From Zoroaster sp. YZ-2022 (lineage: Eukaryota > Echinodermata > Asteroidea > Forcipulatida > Zoroasteridae): a DNA stretch of 64,000 nt. The DNA lies in assembly GCA_029582265.1 (NCBI GenBank), contig CM055817.1, positions 30,140,787-30,204,786 on the forward strand, in the 5' to 3' direction. The notes beneath the pieces are model-generated. The model was given only the letters and a program-made list of their open reading frames with translations, ran no database searches and was not told where the DNA came from. Positions 23,059 to 34,832 of this stretch are shown one piece after another. The first letter of the stretch is position 1, and each line of letters opens with the position of its first letter. The translations under genes were made by a program, and so were the position numbers.

Positions 23059-23967
23059 TTGAGTCAATTGAACTGTCTTGGAATACTTGCTAATCAACCC
23101 CAAACATACCGCCGCACACATCGAGGTAAAAAAGCTGGTTGCCGTAGAATGGACAGACTTACACAACTAGCACTCCAGCCTTACCAACCCCCAGCAGTGA
23201 TGAACTCAACCACATCAACAAGCGACATTGGCATAACTTCAACTCCAAATGTTCACGATGATTCTAAACTTCAGCTCTGTGTCTTGAATACTCAATCCAT
23301 ATGTAACAAATCGGATGAATTTGTTGACTTTGTACTTCAAAACAATTTGGATCTTGTTGCCATAACCGAGACATGGTTTAAACCTAATGATGACTTGCCA
23401 CCCCGTGAGTGTACTCCTGCTGGCTACTCTCTCCATCATATCCCCAGACCAATAAAGACCGGTGGAGGGGTTGCACTACTCTTTAGGTCCAGTTTATCTG
23501 TCAGTATGAAAAGTGTTAACATTGACTACCTAACATTTGAATCTCTGCATGCTGAGGTAACGTGCAACTCTAGATCTGTTCGCCTTGTTAATATTTATCG
23601 ACCAGAAAGGGATGTTGATGGTAAACATGTAAACTTCTCCAGTTTTCTGCAGGAATTTGAAAAATTAATTGTCGATTATCTCTTACACCCATCTGACATT
23701 ATTTTAACCGGCGATTTTAACATTCATATGGACATTATTTCAAACAATTATGCAAATCAGTTTAAAGATCTGCTCTCTGCTCATGGACTTATACAGCACA
23801 TCACAGCACCCACTCATCGGTATGGTCACTGTCTTGACCTCATGATAACGCGTGAAAATACTTCACCTCTTATCTCGAATATAACTATTCATCCTGGCTT
23901 ATCTGATCATTATGCAATCATGGTAAATTTGAACCTTAAAAACCTCCCATACCTACCATTTCTGTAA
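23059..23967 (+). pseudogene. CR1-like LINE ORF2, endonuclease part
   Basis: An intact 302-residue stretch of an APE-type endonuclease. Visible blocks are VLNTQSICNK (first conserved Asn), DLVAITETWF (catalytic Glu), GGGVALLF, ILTGDFNIH (the G-D-F-N block), GHCLDLMIT and LSDHYAIMV (the S-D-H block with the catalytic His). All active-site residues of the domain are therefore present. The frame opens earlier, at about 22864, and includes the 2A-like motif. It ends at a frameshift (~23950-23967), after which the link to the RT continues in other frames. Confidence 0.85.
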
Positions 23968-24318
23968 CTACTCGCCACTGGAAAAAGTAAACATTAAAGA
24001 TTTATGTCATGATATTGAATCTCAACTGGAAAATGTAAACCTTGAAGATGGTGAGCTGGATTCTTGTGTCAATCTATTTGAATCTACTGTCCGTAACATC
24101 TTGGATGATCATGCTCCGCAAAAACTCGAACTGTTAAACTACAATCTGAATCCCCTGGTTCAATGATGATATCCGTGCTGCAAGGAAAATCCGCCGTCAA
24201 CTTGAGCGAAGATGGCGTGACAATGGGAAACTTGGAGTACATCGGCAAGAATACTGTAACCAACGTGATATTGTGAAGAACATGATTAACCAGGCAAAAA
24301 TAACTCACTACTCATCTC

Positions 24319-26116
24319 TTGTGGAAGATAGCTCTGGTGATCAGAAAAAAACTCTTTAACATTGTTGAAAAGCTGCTTCATAAACCCAAAGCTCCAGTGC
24401 TTCCATCTACACACTCTGATCAGGACCTCGCAAATGCTTTTTCAAACTTTTTTGTCACAAAAATTGAGAATATCCGTCGTTCTTTTCCCTCAGTACCTGC
24501 CATTCTATCACAAACACCATCACGCAAGGATCCACAATGTAGACTGTCCATGTTTGAGCCTACTAGTGTTACGGAGATCAAGAAACTCATCATGAAATCG
24601 CCATCAAAATCATGTGAACTTGATCCAGTGCCAACTTCGCTAATAAAACAAAATATTGATGTGTTTGCTAAGTATATCACAATTATTGTAAACAGATCTC
24701 TTTCTTCCGGTTGTTTCCCTAATAGCCAGAAGGTTGCTCATGTTAAACCACTCCTAAAGAAACCCAATTTGGACAAGGAAGTTTTCAAAAATTACCGACC
24801 AGTAGCGAATTTAAAGTACCTTGGAAAAACAATCGAGCGAGTTGTTTCATCACGGATCTCTAACCATGTTCGTGCTAATAACCTGTCGGACACATTTCAG
24901 TCAGCCTACAAACCATTTCATGGAACGGAAACTGCTCTTCTTCGCGTCAACAATGACATTTTATCTGCCATGGATGAGGGAAAATCACTGCATTAGTTTT
25001 GTTAGACTTAAGCGCCGCTTTTGACACTGTCGATCATAAAATCCTTCTCTCCGCCTTCAATATCATCTTGGAATACATGACACAGCCCTGGATTGGTGTA
25101 AGTCCTACCTTTTAAATAGGCCTCAGCATGTTTGTATTGGTAACGCTATCTCCGAGCCTGTTACTCTTGACTATTCTGTACCCCAAGGCTCTGTACTCGG
25201 CCCACAGTGGTTTACTGTTTATACCTTTCCAGTTCGTGATATCATTTTGAAGTATAATTTAAATTACCATGTTTACGCTGATGACACGCAGCTTTACATT
25301 ACTTTTAAATCTTCTCAAGAACCTGCTGATTCCTGCATTAAAACACTGGAGAAATGTATTCAAGAGATTCGAAGTTGGATGAGACAAAACTTCCTGAAAT
25401 TGAACGATGAAAAAACAGAATTTGTTCTATTTGGATCACGTCAGCAATTGTCTAAAGTTTCTCTTCCATTTATTACAATTGGTGACTCGCAGATAACCCC
25501 TTCATTACATGCACGTAATTTGGGTGTTATATTTCACTCAACAATGACTTTAAAACCACATATCTCCAACATTGTACGCATATCATCATTTCATATCAGA
25601 AATATAAGCCGAATTAGGAAATACTTGAATAAAAGTGCTGCTGAACAAATTATACATGCATTTGTCACATCACGGCTCGATAACGGAAATTCTCTCCTTT
25701 ACGGTCTTCCGCAGAATCAAATATCTCGTCTTCAGCACATACAAAACACAGCAGCTCGTGTTGTGACTTTGTCCAGAAAGTCATGCCATATCACGCCAAT
25801 CTTGAAAGAACTGCACTGGCTTCCTGTTTCACAGAGAATTGTTTTTAAACTTATGCTAATTGTTCACAAATCTTTTAATAACATTGCTCCAATTTATATT
25901 TCTGAACTACTTAAAGTCTACACTCCATCACGCAATTTGCGCTCCAGCAACATGTCACTCCTCAAGGAACCAACTTCAAAACGGAACTGGGGTGATAGGT
26001 CGTTTTCTGTCGCAGCTCCGAGACTCTGGAATCATCTTCCAACTAAACTCAAATCTTGTCATAGTATAACCAGATTCAAGTCGATGCTTAAAACTCATCT
26101 TATGTCACAACTCTGA
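24319..26116 (+). pseudogene. CR1-like LINE ORF2, reverse transcriptase part
   Basis: Two long open pieces with a broken bridge. 24319-24996 holds the RT start (KSPSKSCELDPVPTSLI, KNYRPVANL, FQSAYKPFHGTETALL). 24990-25240 holds LLDLSAAFDTVDH and YSVPQGSVLGP in shifted frames. 25247-26116 holds YHVYADDTQLY with the catalytic Asp pair, NDEKTEFVLF, and the C-terminal region with LHWLPV and LWNHLP typical of CR1/L2-type proteins. Frameshifts near 24995, 25060 and 25230 prevent translation of one protein. Confidence 0.88.
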
Positions 26117-26292
26117 TGTATATTTGTAATTGCATTGTAGGTACATGTATCTCGGTACATAATTTGTTTTCCCTATGCTATCATTGTATATTGTTTGTAT
26201 TAATGTTTTTTCTTTGTTTCCGCGCCTTGAGCGCCCAGCAGGGTGGATATGTGCGCGCTAAAAATCTTTATTATTATTATTATTATTATTGT

Positions 26293-27264
26293 TTCTCCAT
26301 AACGATAAACCCATAAGTAACACTCTAATCGAAAAACGAATTTACTTCGACTCCTATCCAAATGTGCTTTATAGGCCTAAGCATAATTATCCTTATTTCT
26401 AACAAATACGAACTTCAATTAGTTTTCTGCTAACTATTATTGTAATGATGATTGCCCCAGTCTCGTCAAGGAATACATATTGGAATTACCTTTATGATGT
26501 CAAGAAGGTGATACAGCCATGTTTCACATGAAGAAATACAGAAGATAGGAGATCTGTAGAAAGTCCGCCTGCTTTTATTGCATGTCTGTGGGCAAGTGGC
26601 TCAACGCTGCCTGGCAAGCACTCTTAGCAACAGCTGGTTCAAGGCCTCTCAAACCTCTACCTTAGTTTATAGCAGTGGTTGTTTATAGCGGGTCAATGGG
26701 ATTTGATGATTGAAGCCGCTGGACCTCTGGGTCAGTTTACAAGTGAGGGAACAATGTGTCCGATGTTAGTACTAAGGAAAAGGAAAAAATGTTAGTAATA
26801 TTGATACAGGAATAACATACACAGTATAAAAGGGAAGTGGGGTACCTATTCTCCCCGTTACAAAATGATACATTTTTCAAATAATCGTAAAATCATAGTT
26901 TAATAGTGGTATATGCACCAAAATTTAAAAATGGTGGATCCCACATACAATAATACCAGCACTTTTAAACTACTGAACCAACCTTCTGACACCTATCTGG
27001 TGAAATATCTCGTGTCAAAGGATTTGTTTTCCTTTCTACAAGGAAATTATCAGTATTCCAATGAAAGCAAACAATGGTGGAAAATGCCGATCAGACACGG
27101 GCGATACATCTATGCACAGCCATCCAATTATTACAGTTAATTTGAATGTTTGATTGTAGGGATTCTAGCGGACAAGGGGATGTACCGTGGCTATAGGTAC
27201 TTGCATGGGCCACAGTCTCGGAAATAAATAAATATAATTTTTGCTGTTTTATTATTTTTTTCAG
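26293..27264. other. Last part of intron 1 of receptor copy B
   Basis: No exon is supported. The open frame at 26913-27140 lacks a domain and a matching splice phase. The region before 27265 (a ttctagcgg block at ~27162) matches the segment upstream of copy A, and a tttttttcag acceptor ends the intron. Confidence 0.55.
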
Positions 27265-27503
27265 ATTCTGTTACAAAACTGGAGTTGGCTGGCACAACAG
27301 TAGAACTGTGCACCTATCGCCACCTCTGTAGTAGTCTTGGTTGTTACTTTCAGCCGTATGAAGATATCAGTCGCACCGCTGCTGCCTCTCTGTGCCAGTG
27401 TGATCCAGAATGCACCTTCTTTAACGACTGTTGTCAAGACTACAGAGAAACCTGTCAACCACTGGCCAATGAAGCGTCCAAATCCCATCTGGAAGAACTT
27501 GTG
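27265..27503 (+). CDS. Methuselah-like receptor copy B, exon 2 (somatomedin B domain)
   Basis: The exon is bounded by a tttttttcag acceptor and a gtgagt donor at 27504. It enters after one base of a codon and leaves in phase 0. It encodes an extracellular cysteine-rich domain: C-TYRHL-C, GCYF, then CQCDPEC, FFNDCC and C at the usual somatomedin B spacing (C-x-C-x3-C-x5-CC-x5-C). The fold is a compact disulfide knot known to bind partner proteins at the cell surface. It precedes the ectodomain of a class-B-like seven-helix receptor. The equivalent exon in copy A (11239-11478) has an extra T, while this one is intact. Ligand unknown. Confidence 0.85.
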
Positions 27504-27804
27504 GTGAGTTTAAATTTCGGGTATACATTGTAAAATATGTTGTGGTTCTAGAAGAGCTGATTGGACGCTGGAAATCTCGCATCACGCAATTGATCATAAT
27601 TTTACATTCATAAATGCCCAGTACAGTTAAGACAATCAGATTGGACGAAACGTGATCACGTTGGAAATGCATTAATCAACAACCGAAAATGTCAGTCTGC
27701 CTCTGAAAGTTGATATTATCATCAGCTCTACACAAAGTACAATTCAACACTGTTTTTTGAATTGCCAATTCTATTCCTAACCAATTTATCACCCACTTTT
27801 TCAG

Positions 27805-30023
27805 CTTGGAAACTTAACCTGTTACTTTGAAGATACAATCAATCCTATGAAGGGGTATTACGTCATAGCTACTTGTCCGGATGACAGCCCAGTGCGCGAT
27901 GATACCATATGGTTTCTATGCGGACATGTCGACAACAAGGACTTATTTTTATCAATTCTCGTCTCTGGTGTGAAGAATAACCTTCCGTACAGGAATGTGT
28001 ATTGCGCCCTCTGTCGAGGAGAAGACTTATCTGACTTGGTGTCTTGGTCTGTGAATGTAAAATGTAAGAATGAGTTTCTGACCAACGAGGCTCTTCGTCT
28101 ACTATCAAACTCCACCTCCCGCGACACTCTGGATATTATAGAGGGAGGTTTGGGGTGTATGGGTCAAGTCAAATCCCCTGACCCAACTGTTTCAATCCTT
28201 CGAGCGTGCTACTTCGGTGTTGTTGAGTCCTGCCCTGAAGGACATCCACTAAGTGAGGCCTGCGAGTCATACACAGCATTTGTTCAGACCAAATTACCTG
28301 ACTTCACGTTTATCGAAAACAAAAATCCTCATTGTGCCGCCTGTAACAATGAACTCAAAAACAAAACTGACTGCTACCCAGACTACCCTTCTATTTCTAC
28401 AGTGGATGTAAGAGACGTCCTACGTGCTCCAATAGCCGGACATTATATACCGCCGATCTCGATCATTCTTGACTTCCGATCTGGGGGTAACGTCAAAGTT
28501 GTAAGGCAGCATGAAGTGGTAGTTCAAGAACAGGTCACGTGTTCATCCAATGAGGTATACGATCCGTTTCTTTCATCATGTCGAAAGCTGTCTTGCATTG
28601 AAGGGTATGTCTTGGAAGGCGATCGATGCATTCCAAAATAAAGATTGCTCAGCACGGATTGAATATGGTGATTTATATGCATGTCGCTCTCTGCACATTG
28701 GAGCCTTCAGAGAATGGGACTGAAGATGCCATTAAGAGCTGCCTTGCTGAACTTATGAGAGTTGATCAACGTCAATTTGAACCTTCAACAATTACTCCTA
28801 CAATGCTAACGGCCAACTGTTCCACAAATGAGCAACAGGTACTTCATCCATTCATGGTCCAATCGAACCGGGAAACATTTCAAGAATTCCATCACAGCTT
28901 AATACAAAGGACTGCAGGGAAGACAATTTGTCCAAATGATGTCATGATGCAGATTGTTGCTGTGGAAATGATTTATCATAATGTGAATTTATCTCTCAGT
29001 AAATGTAACGGGAGATGGATTAATGGATCTCACTTCTATAAGAATGACACGGGTATGGTGTACATGAATGAGTCCAATTCTTTGTATGCTACAAACCAAA
29101 CTATCCAACGAGAGATACTCATCCAAAGCAAGCTATCCAGTGAATTTGAAAGGTTTTATGATCTTCAGTTCTGCCAAAATCCTGATCTTTCCTGCTTACT
29201 CGAGACATTCAACAGTTCATTGTTTCAACCGAACGATAACAATGAAACCCTCATGTACATTCCGACTGGTGATGTCTTTAGTCGAGACCAGTATATAGAA
29301 ACATGGAGTGCACAAATCCAAGTCTGTTTTTTCAATGAAAAGAACGGGACTCGAAACATCACTAAAGTCGTCACTTTCTTTCAATATTCACCAATACAGG
29401 GGATTCTCAGTCTCATCGGAAGCATCTTATCAATGGTAGCTGCAATCATCACTTTCCTAACCTACTGTATCTTCAAAGAGCTAAGAAACCGCACCAGCGG
29501 TCCCATCATGAACTTTACAGCAACCCTGTTTATGGCACAGTTACTCCTCCTACTCAGTAGCGTGGCAACTATACATCCAACGGTCTGTACTATTGTAGCC
29601 GTTTCGTCACACTACTGTCTGATTCTCAACGTAATGTGGACTGGGGTTCTTGCTTTTAAACTCCACCGAACATTTGCGACAAAACTAACAGTCCGACAAA
29701 AACCTGCTAGTGTATCCTTGGCAACCGTGTCATTTGCTTGGGGAATCCCCTTTCTCATCGTCATTCCATGTTTAATCCTACACCTCTGTAACTGTACTGA
29801 TATCCCACTGTGGTACGGCAATGAGAATGTCTGTTGGATCGGGAATGGTTATGTCAACATTCTTGTCGTTGGGGTTCCGATTGGGATGGTTATATCTGTC
29901 AATATTGTCCTGTTTTCTTTCACTGTCCACGGGATACGGGAAACAAACAAGAACACAAAAATAGTACGGAAGGATAAATCTACGATGCAGCAAGCAAAAG
30001 AAGAACTGATCATTTACATAAAG
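27805..30023 (+). CDS. Methuselah-like receptor copy B, exon 3 (ectodomain and TM1-5), with a -1 frame offset
   Basis: The acceptor ttttttcag ends at 27804 and a gtaagt donor follows 30023; both borders are phase 0. Yet the exon is 2219 bases, one short of a multiple of three. The first frame runs 27805-28639 (Cys-rich ectodomain ending CIPK then TAA). The second runs from ~28630 to the donor (more ectodomain rich in N-x-S/T sites, then TM1-TM5). The membrane part starts near 29395 (GILSLIGSILSMVAAIITFL) and has FKELRNRTSG after TM1, NVMWTGVLAFKLHRTF around TM3 and CWIGNG in the second outer loop, as in methuselah-type class B receptors. No GPS motif is seen. The same offset, at the same site, is present in copy A. 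Either the gene is broken, or the A-rich site (28632-28643) is read with a -1 shift. Confidence 0.8.
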
Positions 30024-30428
30024 GTAAGTCTGCAAGATCTGTATACACAGCCTACAGGGATGGTACAATATTGTAATGATGGTAAAACTGCTTCTATTAG
30101 TATGCTTTATACTCGCTTTATATTCTCTGAATCAAGATACATGCACAAGACATGTTAACATTAAACAACCTGTGAAACCATTTTCACATTCTAATATGGA
30201 GAATTTAGGGGGAAAAAAGTACATTTTGAAATAAACTCATTGGAAGTAATTCGTTGTGTGCCTGGAAGATCAGAAGGACGTAACGAAAGTGTGACCGGCA
30301 AAAGGTCGTAAGCAATTAATGTGCAAAATTGTGTTTAAAGAAAACTGAGTGTGAAAGTTTGGTCGTTTTTCTGCCATTTATAAGTCATTGTACCTTATCT
30401 TTAGTTCTGATTCAATTGTAGAAGTAGT

Positions 30429-30911
30429 CATACAATTGTGTGAATACTTCTATAAATGAAACTCGTACAGACGCCAAACAATTAAACTGTTAACAATTAA
30501 GTATTAAAAGTCAATGTAAAAAACATGTAAAAAATGTTTGTTGTTTTATCAAAACACTTGAGCACCAATTGTGTTTTTTTACATGTCAGATATAATTATT
30601 ACTTGAATCTAGAGGGTTGAAATTCATGAACGTTTATACAAATACCAACTTGTTTTAACTTTCCTTTAAAACCCACTTGCACTTGTTGCTATTTGGAGAC
30701 GTACATTCATTTCAAACCTAGTTTTCAAGTAATAATTATATCTAACATGTGACATGTTATCTAACATGCTCAAGTTTTTTGGTACCGGTAAAACAACAAA
30801 CATTTTTTTTTACATGTTTTTTACATTGACTTTTAATGCTTAATTGTTAACAGTTTAATTGTTTGGCTTCTGTAGGAGTTTCATTTGTAGAAGTATTCAC
30901 ACAATTGTATG
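30429..30911. repeat. Long-arm inverted repeat in intron 3 of receptor copy B
   Basis: Arms of ~120 bases (30429-30553 and 30790-30911) match in reverse complement; catacaattgtgtgaa opens the left arm. Between them, ttgaaaactaggtttgaa-like and tacttgaa blocks add further pairing. It is most likely a MITE; no convincing target duplication is seen. Confidence 0.75.
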
Positions 30912-31487
30912 TTTCAACCTATAAAAATGTCATCACAATAGGTGCACTTATTACAGTTGCCGAACGGTAAAGTTTTTGTTTATTTAAAATAATTCTTAAT
31001 TTTTCAAATATGAAAGCACTTCAGACTAAAAACATTTTCAGTTGATTGGTACATGTACCAACCTAGAAATAACAATTAATTAGGCCTAATTTGAAATCCG
31101 TCAAAATTTGTTTTGATTGCAGCTGTCGTCATCATTTCATGCAGTGGCATAAATCCGTGTCGAGAAGTGGGAATGATAATTATTGCTATTTGTGTGCATA
31201 GTGTACAACGAAGTACGGTACTGCACAACCAAACATAATCCCACTGCTATAATAAAGATGACACGCAAACGGACAAAGAAAGAAACAAACAAACAATAAC
31301 AATATAAACAAATTTTCCTCCTTTGTTGCTTGCTTTCAGGAATTATTTGCTTATTATAATTCTGTTAACCGCATGAAAAGTTCTGGGGGGTTGAGAACAT
31401 CCCCGCCCCCCCAATATATCCCTCATCCGCTGGGATTTACGCCCGTGCTTTCATGAATAATAATGATGTATTCATTTCAATTAACAG

Positions 31488-31778
31488 ATTTCCAGTCTGA
31501 TGGGTTTTACCTGGATCTTTGGTTTCGCAGCAGCCTTCAGTGACGCCGTTGCTCTCTGGTACATCTTCATCATTCTCAACTCCTGTCAGGGTCTCCTCAT
31601 CTTTCTCTCCTTCATCTGTAAGAGCAGCGTCTGGAAACTGTGGAAGAAAACATTTAGAACAATGTGTCACCGTTTCTGTAGGCGGGCCGGGCGAGATGTG
31701 ACTACTGATCATGTTTCTTCAACAACTAGGCCTACTCTTCATTCAAAATCAGCAACATCTGCAGCCACTGCTGTTTGA
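31488..31778 (+). CDS. Methuselah-like receptor copy B, last exon (TM6-TM7 and tail)
   Basis: The acceptor ttaacag ends at 31487, phase 0, matching the donor at 30024. The exon encodes SLMGFTWIFGFAAAF (TM6), ALWYIFIILNSCQGLLIFL (TM7), a basic juxtamembrane stretch (CKSSVWKLWKKTFRTM) and a Ser/Thr-rich cytoplasmic tail ending at TGA 31776-31778. The G-F-T-W and N-S-C-Q-G-x-x-I-F motifs are the class B hallmarks for TM6 and TM7. With exon 3 it completes a seven-helix plasma-membrane receptor. Copy A has no counterpart. Confidence 0.88.
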   Translation: MSSLMGFTWIFGFAAAFSDAVALWYIFIILNSCQGLLIFLSFICKSSVWKLWKKTFRTMCHRFCRRAGRDVTTDHVSSTTRPTLHSKSATSAATAV

Positions 31779-32145
31779 AAAGGTCTGAGTTTTACTCCAC
31801 ACGTTTTACTCCACACGTTTTACTCCACAATACTTACACGTTTAAACGTATGGTAAATTTGTTATCGCCAAGGCGATGCTTACAATGGTGCATTAAGAAA
31901 ACAAAAATGTATCCATGTTATGCCGACACACCGACTGTTATATTGAGGCGGGTAAAAATTAATATTTTAAGAACAAAATCCCGGTCTCAAAATCATACTT
32001 AAGTTGTATCAAACTCTTTAAACATTATACCTTACTCATATGAAGTTTGGAAACCCAAATAGCTTATATTATGTCTATTTCGAGGTAGTTATAATAGTAT
32101 ACACAAAAATATTCAAATTTCTGCTGGATGCAGATTAAACGACTT

Positions 32146-32436
32146 GGTTTGCGGTAACTATCGCTAGGTGTAAAAAGAGCATTTTCGGGCATCTCGTATC
32201 TCAACTGTCGCTCTGCGATTATGGTTCAGGGAGAACCAATATCCGGCAACTCATTTCTCAACCATCGCTATGTGCAAATGTGGTTCAGGGAGAACCATGT
32301 GGTCTTCTCGGGGTCTTATCTAGTATGCTCTAATCCTTGTTCTCACTATAGTGATAGTTGAAAAATTAATTGCCCGAAAAGGTTATTTTCAGAACCCTGT
32401 GATAGTTGAGATAAACACATGGTGTTACCGCAAACC
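32146..32436. repeat. Inverted-repeat element with ggtttgcggtaac ends
   Basis: ggtttgcggtaac (32146-32158) and gttaccgcaaacc (32424-32436) are exact inverted repeats. Internally, gtggttcagggagaacca-like blocks occur twice (32223-32241 and 32280-32297). Its acatggtgttaccgcaa end resembles the tail of the repeats at 13682 and 53711. Confidence 0.6.
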
Positions 32437-32895
32437 GAAACGATAAATTAGTATATAGTTATGAGTGAGGTCAGACTTTTCAAAAATATTGTTGGTGACG
32501 TTGTCAGTGCTCAAAGCACCCTCTAGTGGTTAAGATAAGTGACTTTTTGCTATCTCGAAAAACATGAGTCAGAATTCCACGACATTTGGTGATGGCATCT
32601 GCATAAACGTTGTTACAAAGATGGCCACATAACATAGACATCAACCGGGGTTGGGGTTCCTGGGGTAGCGCCTTCATCCTGTACCTTGCGTCCATTCTAT
32701 CAGAAAAGACGGTGTACTTCTCGTTTAATTTTATTTTCTTTGGAGTGAACAAAAATAAATTGACAAGAGCGCGATTTGAACCTTCTTCCTAAGTAGTTCA
32801 GATACACCGTATATATGTCTTATTATATAATCCTGAAAGCCCATAGTTCCTAATATATAGTCTAATTCTTAGTACATCTGGTTCTTATTTTTGGG

Positions 32896-32901
32896 AATAA
32901 A
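32896..32901 (+). terminator. Candidate polyadenylation signal for receptor copy B
   Basis: AATAAA in an AT-rich stretch is the first good match downstream of the stop at 31778. No transcript evidence is available from sequence alone. Confidence 0.3.
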
Positions 32902-33060
32902 GATTATGCTATGTACATTTGCATTGAACTCTTTACTTGTATTTGTATATTACTAAGTATTTATATTTAAAATAGTGTTATTGTTTTAGTTGAATAAACT
33001 AAATTATTTTTTAACTTATTTTGTATAGATATATAGATAGATATATAGCCTAGATATATA

Positions 33061-33221
33061 GAATAACTCAGTGACTGAAAATAATACCCCACATGATAAC
33101 GTCATATTACCATTGCTGCATAAATGAGCCAGTAATTTTCAGTAACTGTGTTCATCTTAAACTAGGACACCAATTCAATGCCCTGTTGAAACTCTGCTCT
33201 GGTCGTGACGATACTGCCCCT
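33061..33221. mobile_element. Truncated copy of a TTAA-flanked MITE
   Basis: Matches 48620-48793 (ctcagtgactgaaaataata, gcataaatgagccagtaatt). Its right end CCCCT is followed by TTAA (33222-33225). The left end of the family is missing. Confidence 0.7.
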
Positions 33222-33386
33222 TTAATGAATGTATTGCAGACACCAACCAGACTGAGGAATGTGTCGTTGATGGCGCTGTTTATAATCAGCTTGACTTAAG
33301 TACTGCAAGTTATGCATGTCTGTTAGGAAAAAAAGTGCTGCGATTAGTGTATGACATAAACCACAATAAAGGGGGCCACTTTGCAT

Positions 33387-33752
33387 CCGTCACGTTAGCA
33401 GTTTTTCCAATGGTTGTTATTATTTTGAAGTACCTGAAACCGACCAAAAAGTGTTTCAACATGTGAATGGTCATGCAGGCTTATACTAGAACTAATTTGA
33501 GTTGATTTATTTTATTTTTTAATTTTTTTAATTTATTTTTTTACCCTCAAATATCCATAAAAATTGGACGGAAAAAGTTACCTCACTTTCCGTCCATTTG
33601 TTGATAAATTTTAGGTAATTAAAAATAATAGTAATAATCAACTCAAATTATCTTTAGGATAAGCATGCATGTCTATTCAAATGTTGAAATTCTTTTGGGT
33701 GGTTTCAGATATTTAAAAAATTACAACCATTAGAAAACTGCTAACGTGACGG
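33387..33752. mobile_element. Palindromic MITE, 366 bp
   Basis: Left ccgtcacgttagcagttttt and right ctgctaacgtgacgg are terminal inverted repeats, and the pairing extends ~150 bases inward. The centre (~33565-33600) holds a second small hairpin (ggacggaaa/tttccgtcc). The target duplication is unclear. Confidence 0.8.
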
Positions 33753-34207
33753 TAGGAAAGTATTTATTGTGTTTTATGTCTTATACTCTTATATGCATAA
33801 TAGGTCAACTTTTCTTTATGTTTTCGTATCCGTGCTACCGTAACATAACATAAACAATAAAGGTTTTATAAAACTGCTTATATGAGCATGCTTACTCTCA
33901 TTGTATCGAAATATACATTAAACAACCAACCTGTGAAGTTTTTGCTTGTTTCCGTAACGAGAAAAACAAGTAAGATTTTCTATTCGCGGATACGAAACTT
34001 CGCGGTTTATTCAGATCTTTTCATTATGTGGGTGATGTACACAAATGGTAACGACCAAAAAAGAACCTGAGCGAATTAGTATGCGCAAACTATATGATTC
34101 TATATAGACACTCTTTCATGCAATATCAGTGTTTTCGAGGATCAAGTTACGAAGTATATATTGTACCTCATGATGCACTTGTGAGTAACTTTTTAATTTC
34201 CAAACCC

Positions 34208-34350
34208 AACCGACGGCAATTTTTGTATTTGTTTATTTATTTATTTTTTATTTTTTATTTATTTATTTATTTATTTATTTATTATTTATTATTTTTTATT
34301 TATTTATTTTTTATTTTTTATTTATTTATTTATTTATTTATTATTATTAT
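34208..34350 (+). repeat. (TTTA)n/T-rich low-complexity tract
   Basis: TTTA units mixed with T runs. The Phe/Tyr/Leu-rich open frame across it is an artefact. Confidence 0.95.
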
Positions 34351-34560
34351 TTTTTTAAACAAATTTTGTCGTCCCCCTCCCCAACAAAAAACATTCCCCT
34401 CTGGCCCCCTGCAGATCCACCCTTGCTGGCCACGATTCTGATGTTCACTTTTGTTGGAAAATTTACTGTTACAAATTTTTACTAAAGTTATATAACACAT
34501 CGGAAGATTTCTCTGATTGTTTTGTAAAATCAGCAACTTTACACTTAATGTCAACAAATA

Positions 34561-34832
34561 CACTCACTGGCCAGAAGTATTGCAACATTGAAATTCACAC
34601 CAAAGTTCAGTTTGGAGAACTGTGTTACAATAATTGATTTTATTTTATTTACACTACTTAAGACTTCTTGAAAGTGCCTGTGTTTTGAAGTCAATGTTCT
34701 TTTTTACTGTTCTTGCTCGGAAACAAAGTCCTTCAATACTTTGTCGGGTAACCACGTGACCCGATAGTTGCGGCCATCCGTCGAGCAATGTCTCGTACAA
34801 ATTCATGTTGCAATACTTTTGGCCAGTGAGTG
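34561..34832. mobile_element. Tc1/mariner-type MITE, 272 bp
   Basis: Terminal inverted repeats start cactcactggccagaagtat and end ttggccagtgagtg, with ~28 pairing bases. They are flanked by TA on both sides (34559-34560 and 34833-34834), the Tc1/mariner target duplication. Confidence 0.85.

Larger units (their letters stand above)
22350..26292 (+). mobile_element. CR1-like LINE with 2A-like motif, frame-broken
   Basis: A near full-length non-LTR element inside intron 1 of receptor copy B. It has a 5' UTR from about 22350 (start uncertain) and a leader with a 2A-like peptide (22734-22938). An endonuclease follows (23270-23940), then reverse transcriptase (24319-25270), the CR1-type C-terminal region (to 26116) and a 3' UTR ending in a gcgc hairpin region and (TTA)n at 26266-26290. 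The frame is broken near 22870, 23960, 24125, 24350, 24995, 25060 and 25230, but long blocks remain open, so it is a fairly young inactive copy. The CR1 versus L2 distinction is from motif memory only. Confidence 0.85.
31779..33060. other. 3' flank of receptor copy B
   Basis: Three copies of ttttactccacacg lie at 31791-31830. A likely polyadenylation signal AATAAA is at 32896-32901, about 1.1 kb after the stop. No further gene is supported. Confidence 0.45.

Noticed and set aside
28605..28652. 48-base intron (GTATGT...CTCAG) to explain the receptor frame offset
   Set aside because: Its length is a multiple of three, so removal leaves a stop in frame.
34094..34441. Phe/Tyr/Leu-rich membrane-like protein
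   Set aside because: Translation of a TTTA simple repeat.
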